DNA from: JAYZQT01 sp964412235
GTDB taxonomy: Bacteria; Pseudomonadota; Alphaproteobacteria; MPNO01; UBA830
Reading direction: 5' to 3'
Assembly (NCBI GenBank): GCA_964412235.1
Contig: CAYPNT010000107.1
Span: forward strand, 1-8,297
Length of the DNA stretch: 8,297 nt
Made by a program: the position numbers and the translations under genes. The notes under the pieces were generated by a model. That model searched no databases, was not told the DNA's origin, and was given only the letters and a program-made list of their open reading frames with translations. Every line of letters starts with the position of its first letter. The first letter of the stretch is position 1. This document shows, piece by piece, positions 1 to 7,274 of the stretch.

Positions 1-1830
1 CAGTTTACCAAGGGTGTGGAACCCAAACCGGAAAAACCATCTAACATCGCCGCTCGGATGGAAAGTAAACTGGGTGATATAGCAAAAGGTTTTAAAGAAG
101 CGGAAATAACCGTTGAACGCGAATTCAATACCAAGCCTGTTCATCAGGGATACATAGAGCCCCAGGCGAGTATTGCGAATTATACTGAGGGGGGAACCAC
201 CGAAGTTTACACAAGCACTCAGGGACATTTCGTGTTTCGTGCTCAGATAGCAAAATTGCTCAAGATGGACATGTCCAAAATCAAGGTTGTTCCCGCTGAA
301 CTTGGCGGAGGGTTTGGCGGCAAAAACAATGTTTACCTTGAGCCGTTAGCTGTCGTGTTATCAAAAAAATCCAAAAGACCAGTGAAATTGGTTATGAACC
401 GGGACGAAGTCTTCCGGGCGACCGGCCCCACCTCCGGCACAAACGTCAAAGTAAAGATGGGCTGTACAAAGGACGGCAAAATCACTGCGGCGCAAGCCGA
501 GTTAAATTATCAGTCGGGGGCTTACGCAGGTTCATCATTGCCACTAGCGACGATAACGGTTTTCACGCGATATGACCTAGAAAACGTCTCTGTGGTTGGT
601 CACGACGTGACCACCAACCGACCAAAGGTGGCCGCTTACAGAGCGCCGGGCGCTCCCATGGTCGCATTCGGGGTTGAGACGGTGGTTGACGAGCTCGCAC
701 ACGCGTGTGGTCTCGACCCAATTGAGTTCCGTTTGAAAAATGCTGCCAAGGAGGGAACCCAAACACATTTTGGTCCAAAGTTAGGACCCATTGGATACAT
801 ACAGACATTGGAAAGAGCGAAAGCTCATTCCCACTTGAAAGAAAAATTAGGCCCAAACCAGGGTCGCGGGGTTGCTACTGGCTTCTGGTTTACCCTTGGA
901 GCTGAGACCTCTGCCACAGTTAACATTGGAGAGGATGGCACTGCCACTCTGATCTTCGGTACAGTGGACGTAACTGGTGGCTCGCGCAGCGCGTTTGCGA
1001 TGATTGTCGCCGAGGAATTAGGGATCCCGTACGAGAAAGTTCGCACGATGTCCGGAGATACAAGTGCTCTCGGATTTAACTTCATGACAGCAGGTAGCCG
1101 TGGCACCGCTGCGGGATCTATGGCGGCGGTTACAGCGACGCGAAAGGCTGTTGCCAGGATGTGTGAAATAGCTGCGCGCAAGTGGGAAGTCGAGCCCGAT
1201 CAAGTAGTTTGGGAGGATGGCCGCGCCCGCCCAGCTGGCGCCAATGTCGGCGATTTCGAGCCGATGACCGTCGCAGAGCTTGCGAAAGAGGCGTCCTGGT
1301 TCGGCGGGACCATCGCCGGTCATGCCGAGATTAATGTCGCCCAAGGCGGGCCAGGGTTTGGGACCCACGTTGTGGATGTCGAGGTTGACAGAAGAACGGG
1401 CGGGGTAAAAGTGCTTCGCTATACTTTGATCCAAGATGCTGGCAAGGCTGTTTATCCCGAATTTATTGAAGGCCAGTTTCAAGGTGGCGCGGTCCAGGGT
1501 ATCGGAACGGCATTAAACGAGGAGTATATCTACAATGAGAAAGGCGTGCTCGAAAACCCGGGGTTTCTTGATTACCGGGTTCCCGTCGCGTCCGATGTTC
1601 CGTTTATAAATACGGAAATTGTTGAAGTGCCCAACCCCGATCATCCGTATGGTATCCGCGGTATAGGTGAAGTGCCAATCATTCCACCCCTCCCAGCAAT
1701 AGCGAATGCTATACACGATGCGGTAGGAATTCGGATGCGGGATCACCCAATGTCACCACCGAAGGTCTTAAAGGCCCTCAAAGAAAAGATGATAGGGGAG
1801 ACCGCCGGCCAAGGGACGGCAGCTGAGTAG
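1..1830 (+). CDS. Xanthine dehydrogenase-family molybdopterin-binding subunit, 5' partial
   Basis: This is the large, molybdenum-cofactor subunit of a molybdenum hydroxylase, a family that hydroxylates aromatic or aldehyde carbons using water. The frame is open from base 1, so the GTG at 16 is internal and the true start lies upstream. About 609 codons are visible; relatives run about 700-780, so the N-terminal part is missing. Visible marks are GGGFGGKNN (304-330), AYRAPGAP (about 634-657) and, near the C-terminus, RGIGEVP with the expected catalytic glutamate at 1669-1671. AYRAPGAP differs from the AYRCSFR loop of form I CO dehydrogenase, so it is not CoxL. The usual GQG cofactor loop reads VDVTGGSRS (about 964-990), which I believe is a subfamily trait. 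The FAD and iron-sulfur subunits are not in view. A terminator follows. The family is certain; the substrate is unknown. Confidence 0.93.
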   Translation, partial: QFTKGVEPKPEKPSNIAARMESKLGDIAKGFKEAEITVEREFNTKPVHQGYIEPQASIANYTEGGTTEVYTSTQGHFVFRAQIAKLLKMDMSKIKVVPAELGGGFGGKNNVYLEPLAVVLSKKSKRPVKLVMNRDEVFRATGPTSGTNVKVKMGCTKDGKITAAQAELNYQSGAYAGSSLPLATITVFTRYDLENVSVVGHDVTTNRPKVAAYRAPGAPMVAFGVETVVDELAHACGLDPIEFRLKNAAKEGTQTHFGPKLGPIGYIQTLERAKAHSHLKEKLGPNQGRGVATGFWFTLGAETSATVNIGEDGTATLIFGTVDVTGGSRSAFAMIVAEELGIPYEKVRTMSGDTSALGFNFMTAGSRGTAAGSMAAVTATRKAVARMCEIAARKWEVEPDQVVWEDGRARPAGANVGDFEPMTVAELAKEASWFGGTIAGHAEINVAQGGPGFGTHVVDVEVDRRTGGVKVLRYTLIQDAGKAVYPEFIEGQFQGGAVQGIGTALNEEYIYNEKGVLENPGFLDYRVPVASDVPFINTEIVEVPNPDHPYGIRGIGEVPIIPPLPAIANAIHDAVGIRMRDHPMSPPKVLKALKEKMIGETAGQGTAAE

Positions 1831-1853
1831 GGTTTCTAAACGCCGATTTTATT

Positions 1854-1890
1854 AGAAAAGGTCGTTTCGTTGGTTTCGGCCTTTTCTTTT
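1854..1890 (+). terminator. Rho-independent terminator after the molybdopterin subunit gene
   Basis: Arms AGAAAAGGTCG (1854-1864) and CGGCCTTTTCT (1877-1887) pair over 11 positions with one G-U pair, around a 12-base loop. The T-rich stretch TTTTCTTTT (1882-1890) overlaps and continues the 3' arm. It begins 24 bases after the stop codon. The stem's outer half is A/T-rich, so termination may be partial. Confidence 0.75.
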
Positions 1891-1897
1891 GAGCAAA

Positions 1898-1904
1898 AAG
1901 GAGG
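1898..1904 (+). promoter_or_regulatory. Strong Shine-Dalgarno site of the CMD-like gene
   Basis: AAGGAGG lies 10 bases before the ATG at 1915. It is the best ribosome binding site in the window and fixes that start. It sits only 8-14 bases after the terminator hairpin. Confidence 0.8.
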
Positions 1905-1914
1905 AACACATTAG

Positions 1915-2472
1915 ATGGCCCGTCTTAATCCTGTCGCTTCTGTAGATTACTCATCCGAACAAAAACGTGTCGCGGACATGATTTCAGCGCAACGTAATGC
2001 GCCCGTACGTGGTCCATTCGGTGTGCTGCTACATGCGCCAGAAATTTGTGAGATTTTTGCTAATTTTGTAGATCTTTCTTTAGACGAAAATCTTTCCAGG
2101 ATCCCGATGCGCCTGAAGGAATTGGCGATCATAACAGTCGGTCGGGTGTTCGGATCGGATTATGAGTGGTTTATACATGCCAAGCGCGCTGCTGAATTCG
2201 GTATTGATACTGAAGTTATAGAATCGATTCGTCAGAATTCGCCGCCGAGTTTTACCGATGAGGATGAAGCATTGGTCTATGATGTCGCGAGGGAGCTTGC
2301 TCAAACCCGGCACTTGGCAGACGTCAATTACCGGCGTGCGCACAAACGCTTTGGCGATGAGGGGATGGTGGAACTCGCGGCATTGGTTGGGTTCTATCAC
2401 ACGGTGTCCATCGTTCTGAACGTCTTCGATGTAGAGGCTCCTGAGGGTGACCCGCACCCTTTGAAGGGTTGA
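1915..2472 (+). CDS. Carboxymuconolactone decarboxylase-family protein, non-redox type
   Basis: The 185-residue product belongs to the CMD/AhpD-like alpha-helical fold family. The core is the run from about residue 65, MRLKELAIITVGRVFG, followed by YEWFIHAKRAAEFG. E84 and H88 match the conserved acid and histidine; W85 stands near where the peroxidase-type AhpD proteins carry their CxxC. No CxxC is present, so thiol peroxidase activity is unlikely. The C-terminal part ends in the family-typical pattern VGFYHTVSIVLNVFDVEAP. Such proteins are common beside UbiD, cupin and oxygenase genes in aromatic-acid loci, where many have no proven reaction; a lactone decarboxylase or isomerase-like role is possible. 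The start is supported by a strong Shine-Dalgarno site. An intrinsic terminator separates it from the gene before, so it may have its own promoter, but I see none. Family call is firm, function open. Confidence 0.88.
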   Translation: MARLNPVASVDYSSEQKRVADMISAQRNAPVRGPFGVLLHAPEICEIFANFVDLSLDENLSRIPMRLKELAIITVGRVFGSDYEWFIHAKRAAEFGIDTEVIESIRQNSPPSFTDEDEALVYDVARELAQTRHLADVNYRRAHKRFGDEGMVELAALVGFYHTVSIVLNVFDVEAPEGDPHPLKG

Positions 2473-2676
2473 TTTCCACATATCAATTGGGCTAGTCAAA
2501 GACTTGTTACTATCTTGTAAAAATATTTCTAAGCGGCGTCGTATCATCTTGTCATTGCAACACCTAAACAATTACTTTAGCACCCTATTCTGTGGTGTCC
2601 TCCGAAGTGACGGAGCGCGCCTAAGTAGTCTTGCGGTCATTTCGATCGTACCCGTTCCGACGAGGGAAAACTGACG
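2473..2676. other. Intergenic region upstream of pntA
   Basis: These 204 bases hold no credible gene. They probably contain the end of the CMD transcript and the promoter of the pntAB-ubiD operon. I see no convincing -35/-10 pair: TATCAT at 2542-2547 resembles a -10 box but lacks a spaced -35. A weak 5-bp hairpin, CTCCG-aagtga-CGGAG, lies at 2600-2615. GAGGG at 2662-2666 is a fair Shine-Dalgarno site for pntA. Confidence 0.5.
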
Positions 2677-4236
2677 ATGAAGATAGGCGTTCCGAAGGAA
2701 GTGCACGCGGATGAACAACGCGTGGCCCTCACCCCGGAGACTGCTACTCAAATTCAAACGCTTGGTTTCGACGTGTGTATTGAGACCGGAGCAGGCATTG
2801 CAGCTCAATTTAGCGATGACAGCTATCGTGTTGTGGGCGCAGAGGTTGTAGATGACGTTGAGCGTCTTTGGACTACCAGCGATATCATTTTGAAAGTTCG
2901 GGAACCAGAAAACCACCCAACGTTAGGGATCCACGAGTGTGATCTTTTGCGCGAGGGAGCTACCCTCATAAGTTTCATATGGCCAGCACAGAACAAAGAA
3001 ATACTTGATCAATTGGCCGACCGTGGTGCAACCGTCATCGGAATGGACACGATACCCAGAATAAGCAGAGCTCAGAAGCTAGATGCCCTGTCTTCTATGG
3101 CAAACATAGCCGGTTATCGCGCTGTAGTAGAGGCTGCTAATAACTTTGGGAGATTTTTTACGGGCCAAATAACAGCTGCCGGAAAGATACCGCCAGCGAA
3201 GGTGATGGTTATTGGTGCCGGTGTAGCCGGTCTGGCAGCGATAGGTGCGGCGCGTCGGATGGGCGCCATTGTTCGAGCATTTGACACGCGGGCAGAGGTG
3301 AGACAGCAGGTCATGAGTATGGGGGCGGAGTTCCTCGAACTTGATTTTGAAGAATCCGGTTCTGGAGCGGGCGGTTACGCGAAGGTGATGAGCGAAGAAT
3401 TTCTCAAGGCGGAGATGGAATTGTTCGCGGAGCAAGCGAAAGACGTGGACATAATAATCACAACCGCCTTAATCCCGGGGAAACCATCGCCCAAGCTTAT
3501 TACGACCGAAATGGTTAAATCGATGAAGCCGGGATCGGTCGTAGTCGACCTCGCCGCCGAACAAGGCGGCAACTGCGAATTAACGGAACCGGGTAATTGC
3601 ATTCTAAAACATGGCGTCACAATTATTGGGTATACCGATCTCCCGAGCCGTATGGCGGCACAATCGAGTCAGCTGTACGGAACAAATTTGTTGCATATGC
3701 TTGAGGACCTCACGCCGGAAAAAGACGGTGTAATTGGTGTCAACCTCGACGATGAGGTGTTGCGTGGTTCGACTGTGATAAATAAAGGCGAAATAATATG
3801 GCCGCTCCCTGCACCTACAAAACCGGCGATGGCTGACGTTGAACCAGTCGAAAGTAAAAACCCTAGTGTGCCTGTATTAAAGGCCCGCAAAGTGGGATGG
3901 AAGTCAGCGCTTACACTAGTTATTGGAGCGCTCGTGCTTCTGGCGCTTGGAACTGTCGCTCCGCCCGCGTTTATGGGACATTTGACCGTCTTTGTTCTCA
4001 GCTGCTTTGTCGGCTACCAGGTAATTTGGAACGTAACCCCGGCGCTCCACACCCCACTGATGAGCGTGACCAACGCGATTAGTGGTATCATTGTCATTGG
4101 CGCGCTCCTTCAGGTGTCAAATTCCTCCAGTGTGGTCGTTGTGCTCGCTGGAATATCTGTGCTTATCGCGACAATAAATATTGCGGGTGGTTTTTTGGTT
4201 ACGCATCGCATGCTCCGGATGTTTCAGAAGAGTTAA
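2677..4236 (+). CDS. pntA: NAD(P) transhydrogenase subunit alpha
   Basis: This is the alpha subunit of the inner-membrane proton-translocating transhydrogenase, which drives NADH + NADP+ to NAD+ + NADPH with inward proton flow. The start MKIGVPKE is the classic family N-terminus. Domain I (about residues 1-380) binds NAD(H): R128, Q133 and D136 in PRISRAQKLDALSS match the R/Q/D set known from Rhodospirillum rubrum, and GAGVAG (residues 180-185) is the dinucleotide fold loop. A linker at about 385-408 leads to four hydrophobic helices (about 410-515), including the conserved GYQVIWNVTPALHTPLMS segment. At 519 residues it is the fused form, close to the 510 residues of E. coli PntA, not the split PntAA/PntAB form. 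pntB starts 15 bases after its stop. No defects seen. Confidence 0.97.
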   Translation: MKIGVPKEVHADEQRVALTPETATQIQTLGFDVCIETGAGIAAQFSDDSYRVVGAEVVDDVERLWTTSDIILKVREPENHPTLGIHECDLLREGATLISFIWPAQNKEILDQLADRGATVIGMDTIPRISRAQKLDALSSMANIAGYRAVVEAANNFGRFFTGQITAAGKIPPAKVMVIGAGVAGLAAIGAARRMGAIVRAFDTRAEVRQQVMSMGAEFLELDFEESGSGAGGYAKVMSEEFLKAEMELFAEQAKDVDIIITTALIPGKPSPKLITTEMVKSMKPGSVVVDLAAEQGGNCELTEPGNCILKHGVTIIGYTDLPSRMAAQSSQLYGTNLLHMLEDLTPEKDGVIGVNLDDEVLRGSTVINKGEIIWPLPAPTKPAMADVEPVESKNPSVPVLKARKVGWKSALTLVIGALVLLALGTVAPPAFMGHLTVFVLSCFVGYQVIWNVTPALHTPLMSVTNAISGIIVIGALLQVSNSSSVVVVLAGISVLIATINIAGGFLVTHRMLRMFQKS

Positions 4237-4251
4237 AGGCGGGAACGGTTG

Positions 4252-5646
4252 ATGAGTGCAGGTATCACCACAGTCGCCTACATCGGAGCTAGTATTCTTT
4301 TTATCTTAAGCCTTGGTGGCTTAAGCCACCAAGAAACTGCGCGTCGCGGTAATATCTACGGTATAATCGGAATGGCGATTGCCATTCTCGCGACAATCCT
4401 CGCCACCACAATTGACGATTACACTATTCTCCTGGGCGCCGTAATTATTGGCGGCCTCGTTGGTTTCCTTGTGGCGGCGCGCGTTGAGATGACCCAAATG
4501 CCGCAGCTTATAGCAATCTTACACAGTTTTGTCGGCTTGGCTGCGGTTTTAGTGGGTGTTGCAAGCTATTTGGACCCGAGCCTCACCTTTGTCGGTGTCG
4601 AAAAAACAATACATGAAGTCGAAATCTTCCTCGGCGTGTTTATTGGCGCAATAACGTTTACGGGCTCAGTCATAGCATTCGGCAAACTTCAGGGCCTTAT
4701 TTCCGGTAAGCCAATGTTATTGCCGGCGCGCCATTGGCTGAACCTCGCAGCGATACTGATATCATTGTGGTTTGGATATACGTTTATTAATGCCGTCGAC
4801 CATGACGCGGGCCTTACTCCGCTTTTGATTGTGACCGGTATAGCGTGTCTTGTTGGGATCCACCTGGTAATGGCGATTGGCGGAGCAGATATGCCGGTTG
4901 TCGTGTCAATGCTTAATAGTTATTCCGGGTGGGCGGCGGCGGCGACGGGTTTTATGCTTTCAAACGACTTGCTGATTGTCGTTGGAGCGCTTGTGGGGTC
5001 ATCGGGCGCAATTCTTAGTTACATTATGTGTCGGGCCATGAACAGACGTTTTGTTAGCGTTATACTTGGAGGTTTTGGCACGTCTAACGGGTTTAGTACC
5101 GAAGCCGCTGACACCGGTGATGTCGTGGCGACTGCCGTGGAGGAAACGGCCGCCATGTTATCCGCCGCAAAAGAAGTAATTATTGTGCCGGGTTACGGAA
5201 TGGCTGTCGCGCAAGCTCAAAGTTCCGTTAGCGAGATCACGAAAACACTTCGGGATAAGGGAACAAACGTTCGTTTTGGTATTCACCCTGTGGCAGGGCG
5301 ACTGCCGGGTCACATGAATGTGCTGCTTGCCGAGGCGAATGTCCCCTATGACATTGTGCTCGAAATGGATGAACTGAATGATGACTTTCCCGAAATAGAC
5401 GTCGTGCTCGTCATTGGCGCCAACGATATTGTAAATCCCGGCGCGCAAGAGGATCCCAACAGTCCTATCGCGGGTATGCCAGTCCTCGAAGTATGGAAAG
5501 CCAGGACCTCGGTCGTACTAAAACGATCAATGGCCACAGGTTACGCTGGTGTCGATAACCCGCTTTTCTATAAAGAAAATACGCGTATGCTTTTTGGAGA
5601 TGCCAAGGAAAGTGTTGACGGCGTCCTGCAAAGCCTTAAAGGCTAG
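4252..5646 (+). CDS. pntB: NAD(P) transhydrogenase subunit beta
   Basis: This is the beta subunit: membrane domain II followed by the NADP(H)-binding domain III, partner of PntA. I prefer the ATG at 4252 to the TTG at 4249. It has AAAGGCGGGA (4235-4244) ahead of it and gives 464 residues against 462 in E. coli. With this start the known functional residues fall on the E. coli numbers as I recall them: H91 (ILHSFVG), D213 and N222 (ADMPVVVSMLNSYSG), G314 in GYGMAVAQAQ, D392 (IGANDIVNP), and K424-R425 (LKRSMATGYAG). The protein should therefore be fully active. The N-terminal half is a run of hydrophobic helices up to about residue 260. Translation is probably coupled to pntA. Overlapping hairpins lie early in the coding region (4305-4333). 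Confidence 0.97.
   Translation: MSAGITTVAYIGASILFILSLGGLSHQETARRGNIYGIIGMAIAILATILATTIDDYTILLGAVIIGGLVGFLVAARVEMTQMPQLIAILHSFVGLAAVLVGVASYLDPSLTFVGVEKTIHEVEIFLGVFIGAITFTGSVIAFGKLQGLISGKPMLLPARHWLNLAAILISLWFGYTFINAVDHDAGLTPLLIVTGIACLVGIHLVMAIGGADMPVVVSMLNSYSGWAAAATGFMLSNDLLIVVGALVGSSGAILSYIMCRAMNRRFVSVILGGFGTSNGFSTEAADTGDVVATAVEETAAMLSAAKEVIIVPGYGMAVAQAQSSVSEITKTLRDKGTNVRFGIHPVAGRLPGHMNVLLAEANVPYDIVLEMDELNDDFPEIDVVLVIGANDIVNPGAQEDPNSPIAGMPVLEVWKARTSVVLKRSMATGYAGVDNPLFYKENTRMLFGDAKESVDGVLQSLKG
4305..4333. repeat. Overlapping inverted repeats inside pntB
   Basis: A perfect 22-base palindrome with arms CTTGGTGGCTT and AAGCCACCAAG spans 4312-4333. A second hairpin, CTTAAGCC (4305-4312), loop TTGGT, GGCTTAAG (4318-4325), overlaps it. 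The two share bases and cannot form together. They encode the family-conserved LSLGGLSHQ segment about 54-82 bases into pntB. No T-run follows on either strand, so this is not an intrinsic terminator. Confidence 0.6.
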
Positions 5647-5672
5647 AGAATACCCATAAAAACGGGGTGGCA

Positions 5673-7274
5673 ATGGCCTATCGTAATCTTCGCGAATATT
5701 TAGACTTTCTCCAGAAACGTGAACTTCTTTGCGTCGTGGAAGATCGAATAAGCAAAGACACTGAACTGGTTCCGCTTGTACGATTGCAGTTTCGTGGTTT
5801 GAGTGAGGCAGATCGAAAAGCATTTTGGTTCAAAAACGTTACTGATTGGCATGGCCGTGATTTTTCCTCGTCCGTGGTTCTGGGCTCGCTCGGCTCTTCA
5901 CGGGAAATATATGGCGCAGCCCTCGGCGTGGATCCAGAAGACATTGGAGCGAAATGGGCGAGTACCCACGGAAACCCAATACAACCTGCGGAAATTCCTC
6001 GAGATAGTGCGCCTGTTAAAGAATTTGTATTTGAGGGAAATAATTTTAATGAGGGTATAGATCGATACCCCCATTTGATTTCAACGCCCGGCTTTGACCC
6101 CGCTCCATTTATTACAGCAGGTGTTTGGATTACCCGGGATCCCGAAAATGGTGCCTATAATTTGGGTATTTACCGGGGCATGATAAAAGCCCCTGACCGC
6201 GTTGGATGCGCCACCGACGTATCTACTCAGCACCTTGCAATACAATGGGAAAAAGCGCGGCGGTTGGGACGGCCTCTCGAGTGTGCCGTATTTTTAGGTG
6301 GCCCGCCCGCCCTTTTGCTAGCTGCGGCCAGCAAGGTGCCCTACGGCGTCGATGAATTTGGGGTGGCTGGAGCGTTAAATGGGGAGCCTATTGCTGTCGT
6401 TGCCGCAGAGACATTCGATTGTCTGGTCCCCGCTGAGGCAGAGATTGTATTAGAGGGGATAATTCGCACGGATGTTCTGGAACCTGAAGCACCCTTTGGT
6501 GAGGCCAGCGGCTATTTAGGGCCGCGCAAGATGGAGAAGGTGTTTGAGGTAAAAACAATTACCCAACGCGCGAATCCGATATATCAGGGCATCATCAGCG
6601 AATTTCCCCCCAGTGAAAGTTCCGTGATGCGGAAAGCCGCATTCGACGCGATTTACCTTCGCCATTTACGAGACGCGTGCAACATTCCATCCGTCACTAA
6701 GGTTTCGTGCCACGAACTTGCGAGTTGTAATATGTTGTTCGTTATTCAACTTGACCGGCCGGAACTGGGACAGCCGTGGCAGGCGTTGCGAGCCGCCGCC
6801 GCGTTTGACGCCTCCCTTGGTAAGATGTTCGTCGCGGTTGATTCCGATATAGACCCCGACTCACTCGGCTCCGTGGTATGGGCGTTAAGTTACAGCATGC
6901 AACCTCACCGGGACGCCGAGATTATCCGGGGGAAAGTTCCGAGGTTGGATCCATCAGTCACACCGTCCGATAATTCGCGGCAATATGAATACCCAGATGG
7001 CCAAGGCTCTTCCGCGATATTGATAAATGCGGTGAGGGAACACCCCTATTTACCGGTTTCGTTACCCCGCAAGGATTTTATGGAGGCAGCAATGACGAAA
7101 TGGCAGTCACTGTCGCTGCCACCATTGGCCCTAGATGCGCCCTGGCATGGTTATCCCTTAAGTCTTTGGACCGAAGAAAATCGGGAGGAGGCGGAAAAAG
7201 CTATTACGGGTAGATACTTTGAAACCGGCGAGAAATTGGCCGGACAACGGCGGAAAACCACCGGTTCCGAATAG
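5673..7274 (+). CDS. UbiD-family prenylated-FMN-dependent decarboxylase
   Basis: UbiD enzymes reversibly decarboxylate unsaturated or aromatic acids with prenylated FMN, which UbiX makes; no ubiX is in view. I prefer the ATG at 5673 (533 residues) because GGGGTGG sits just before it; GTG at 5667 is the alternative. Numbering from the ATG, R168, E272 and E277 (NLGIYRG and EAPFGEASGY) keep the exact spacing of catalytic R173/E277/E282 of Aspergillus niger Fdc1. N163, H187 and E228 fit its metal and phosphate ligand positions (N168, H191, E233). The catalytic core is therefore intact. The part after the last glutamate is about 35-40 residues longer than in Fdc1. The gene follows pntB by 26 bases and probably shares its transcript. 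It is unlikely to be ubiquinone-pathway UbiD given the catabolic neighbours; an aromatic or heteroaromatic carboxylate is the better guess. Confidence 0.93.
   Translation: MAYRNLREYLDFLQKRELLCVVEDRISKDTELVPLVRLQFRGLSEADRKAFWFKNVTDWHGRDFSSSVVLGSLGSSREIYGAALGVDPEDIGAKWASTHGNPIQPAEIPRDSAPVKEFVFEGNNFNEGIDRYPHLISTPGFDPAPFITAGVWITRDPENGAYNLGIYRGMIKAPDRVGCATDVSTQHLAIQWEKARRLGRPLECAVFLGGPPALLLAAASKVPYGVDEFGVAGALNGEPIAVVAAETFDCLVPAEAEIVLEGIIRTDVLEPEAPFGEASGYLGPRKMEKVFEVKTITQRANPIYQGIISEFPPSESSVMRKAAFDAIYLRHLRDACNIPSVTKVSCHELASCNMLFVIQLDRPELGQPWQALRAAAAFDASLGKMFVAVDSDIDPDSLGSVVWALSYSMQPHRDAEIIRGKVPRLDPSVTPSDNSRQYEYPDGQGSSAILINAVREHPYLPVSLPRKDFMEAAMTKWQSLSLPPLALDAPWHGYPLSLWTEENREEAEKAITGRYFETGEKLAGQRRKTTGSE

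Noticed and set aside
598..612. Inverted repeat GGTCAC-gac-GTGACC, extendable with a bulge, inside the molybdopterin subunit gene
   Set aside because: It lies in well-conserved coding sequence (VVGHDVTTNRP), is short, and has no T-run or promoter-like context; coding constraint and chance explain it.
698..709. Perfect 12-base palindrome CACACGCGTGTG
   Set aside because: Internal to a conserved coding stretch, and palindromes of this length can occur by chance in 8 kb; no regulatory context.
563..1482. Several long minus-strand frames opposite the molybdopterin subunit gene
   Set aside because: They mirror a strongly conserved coding sequence, overlap each other and have no recognisable domains; they are shadow frames.
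2600..2615. Small hairpin CTCCG-aagtga-CGGAG before pntA
   Set aside because: Five base pairs without a T-run or other signal is too weak to call a terminator or riboswitch.
3553..3570. GC-rich hairpin GCCGCC-gaacaa-GGCGGC inside pntA
   Set aside because: It encodes a conserved LAAEQGG stretch and is not followed by a T-run, so it is not a terminator; no reason to assign a role.
3897..4082. A 61-codon plus-strand frame inside the 3' end of pntA
   Set aside because: It is out of frame with the conserved PntA membrane helices and lacks a convincing ribosome binding site.
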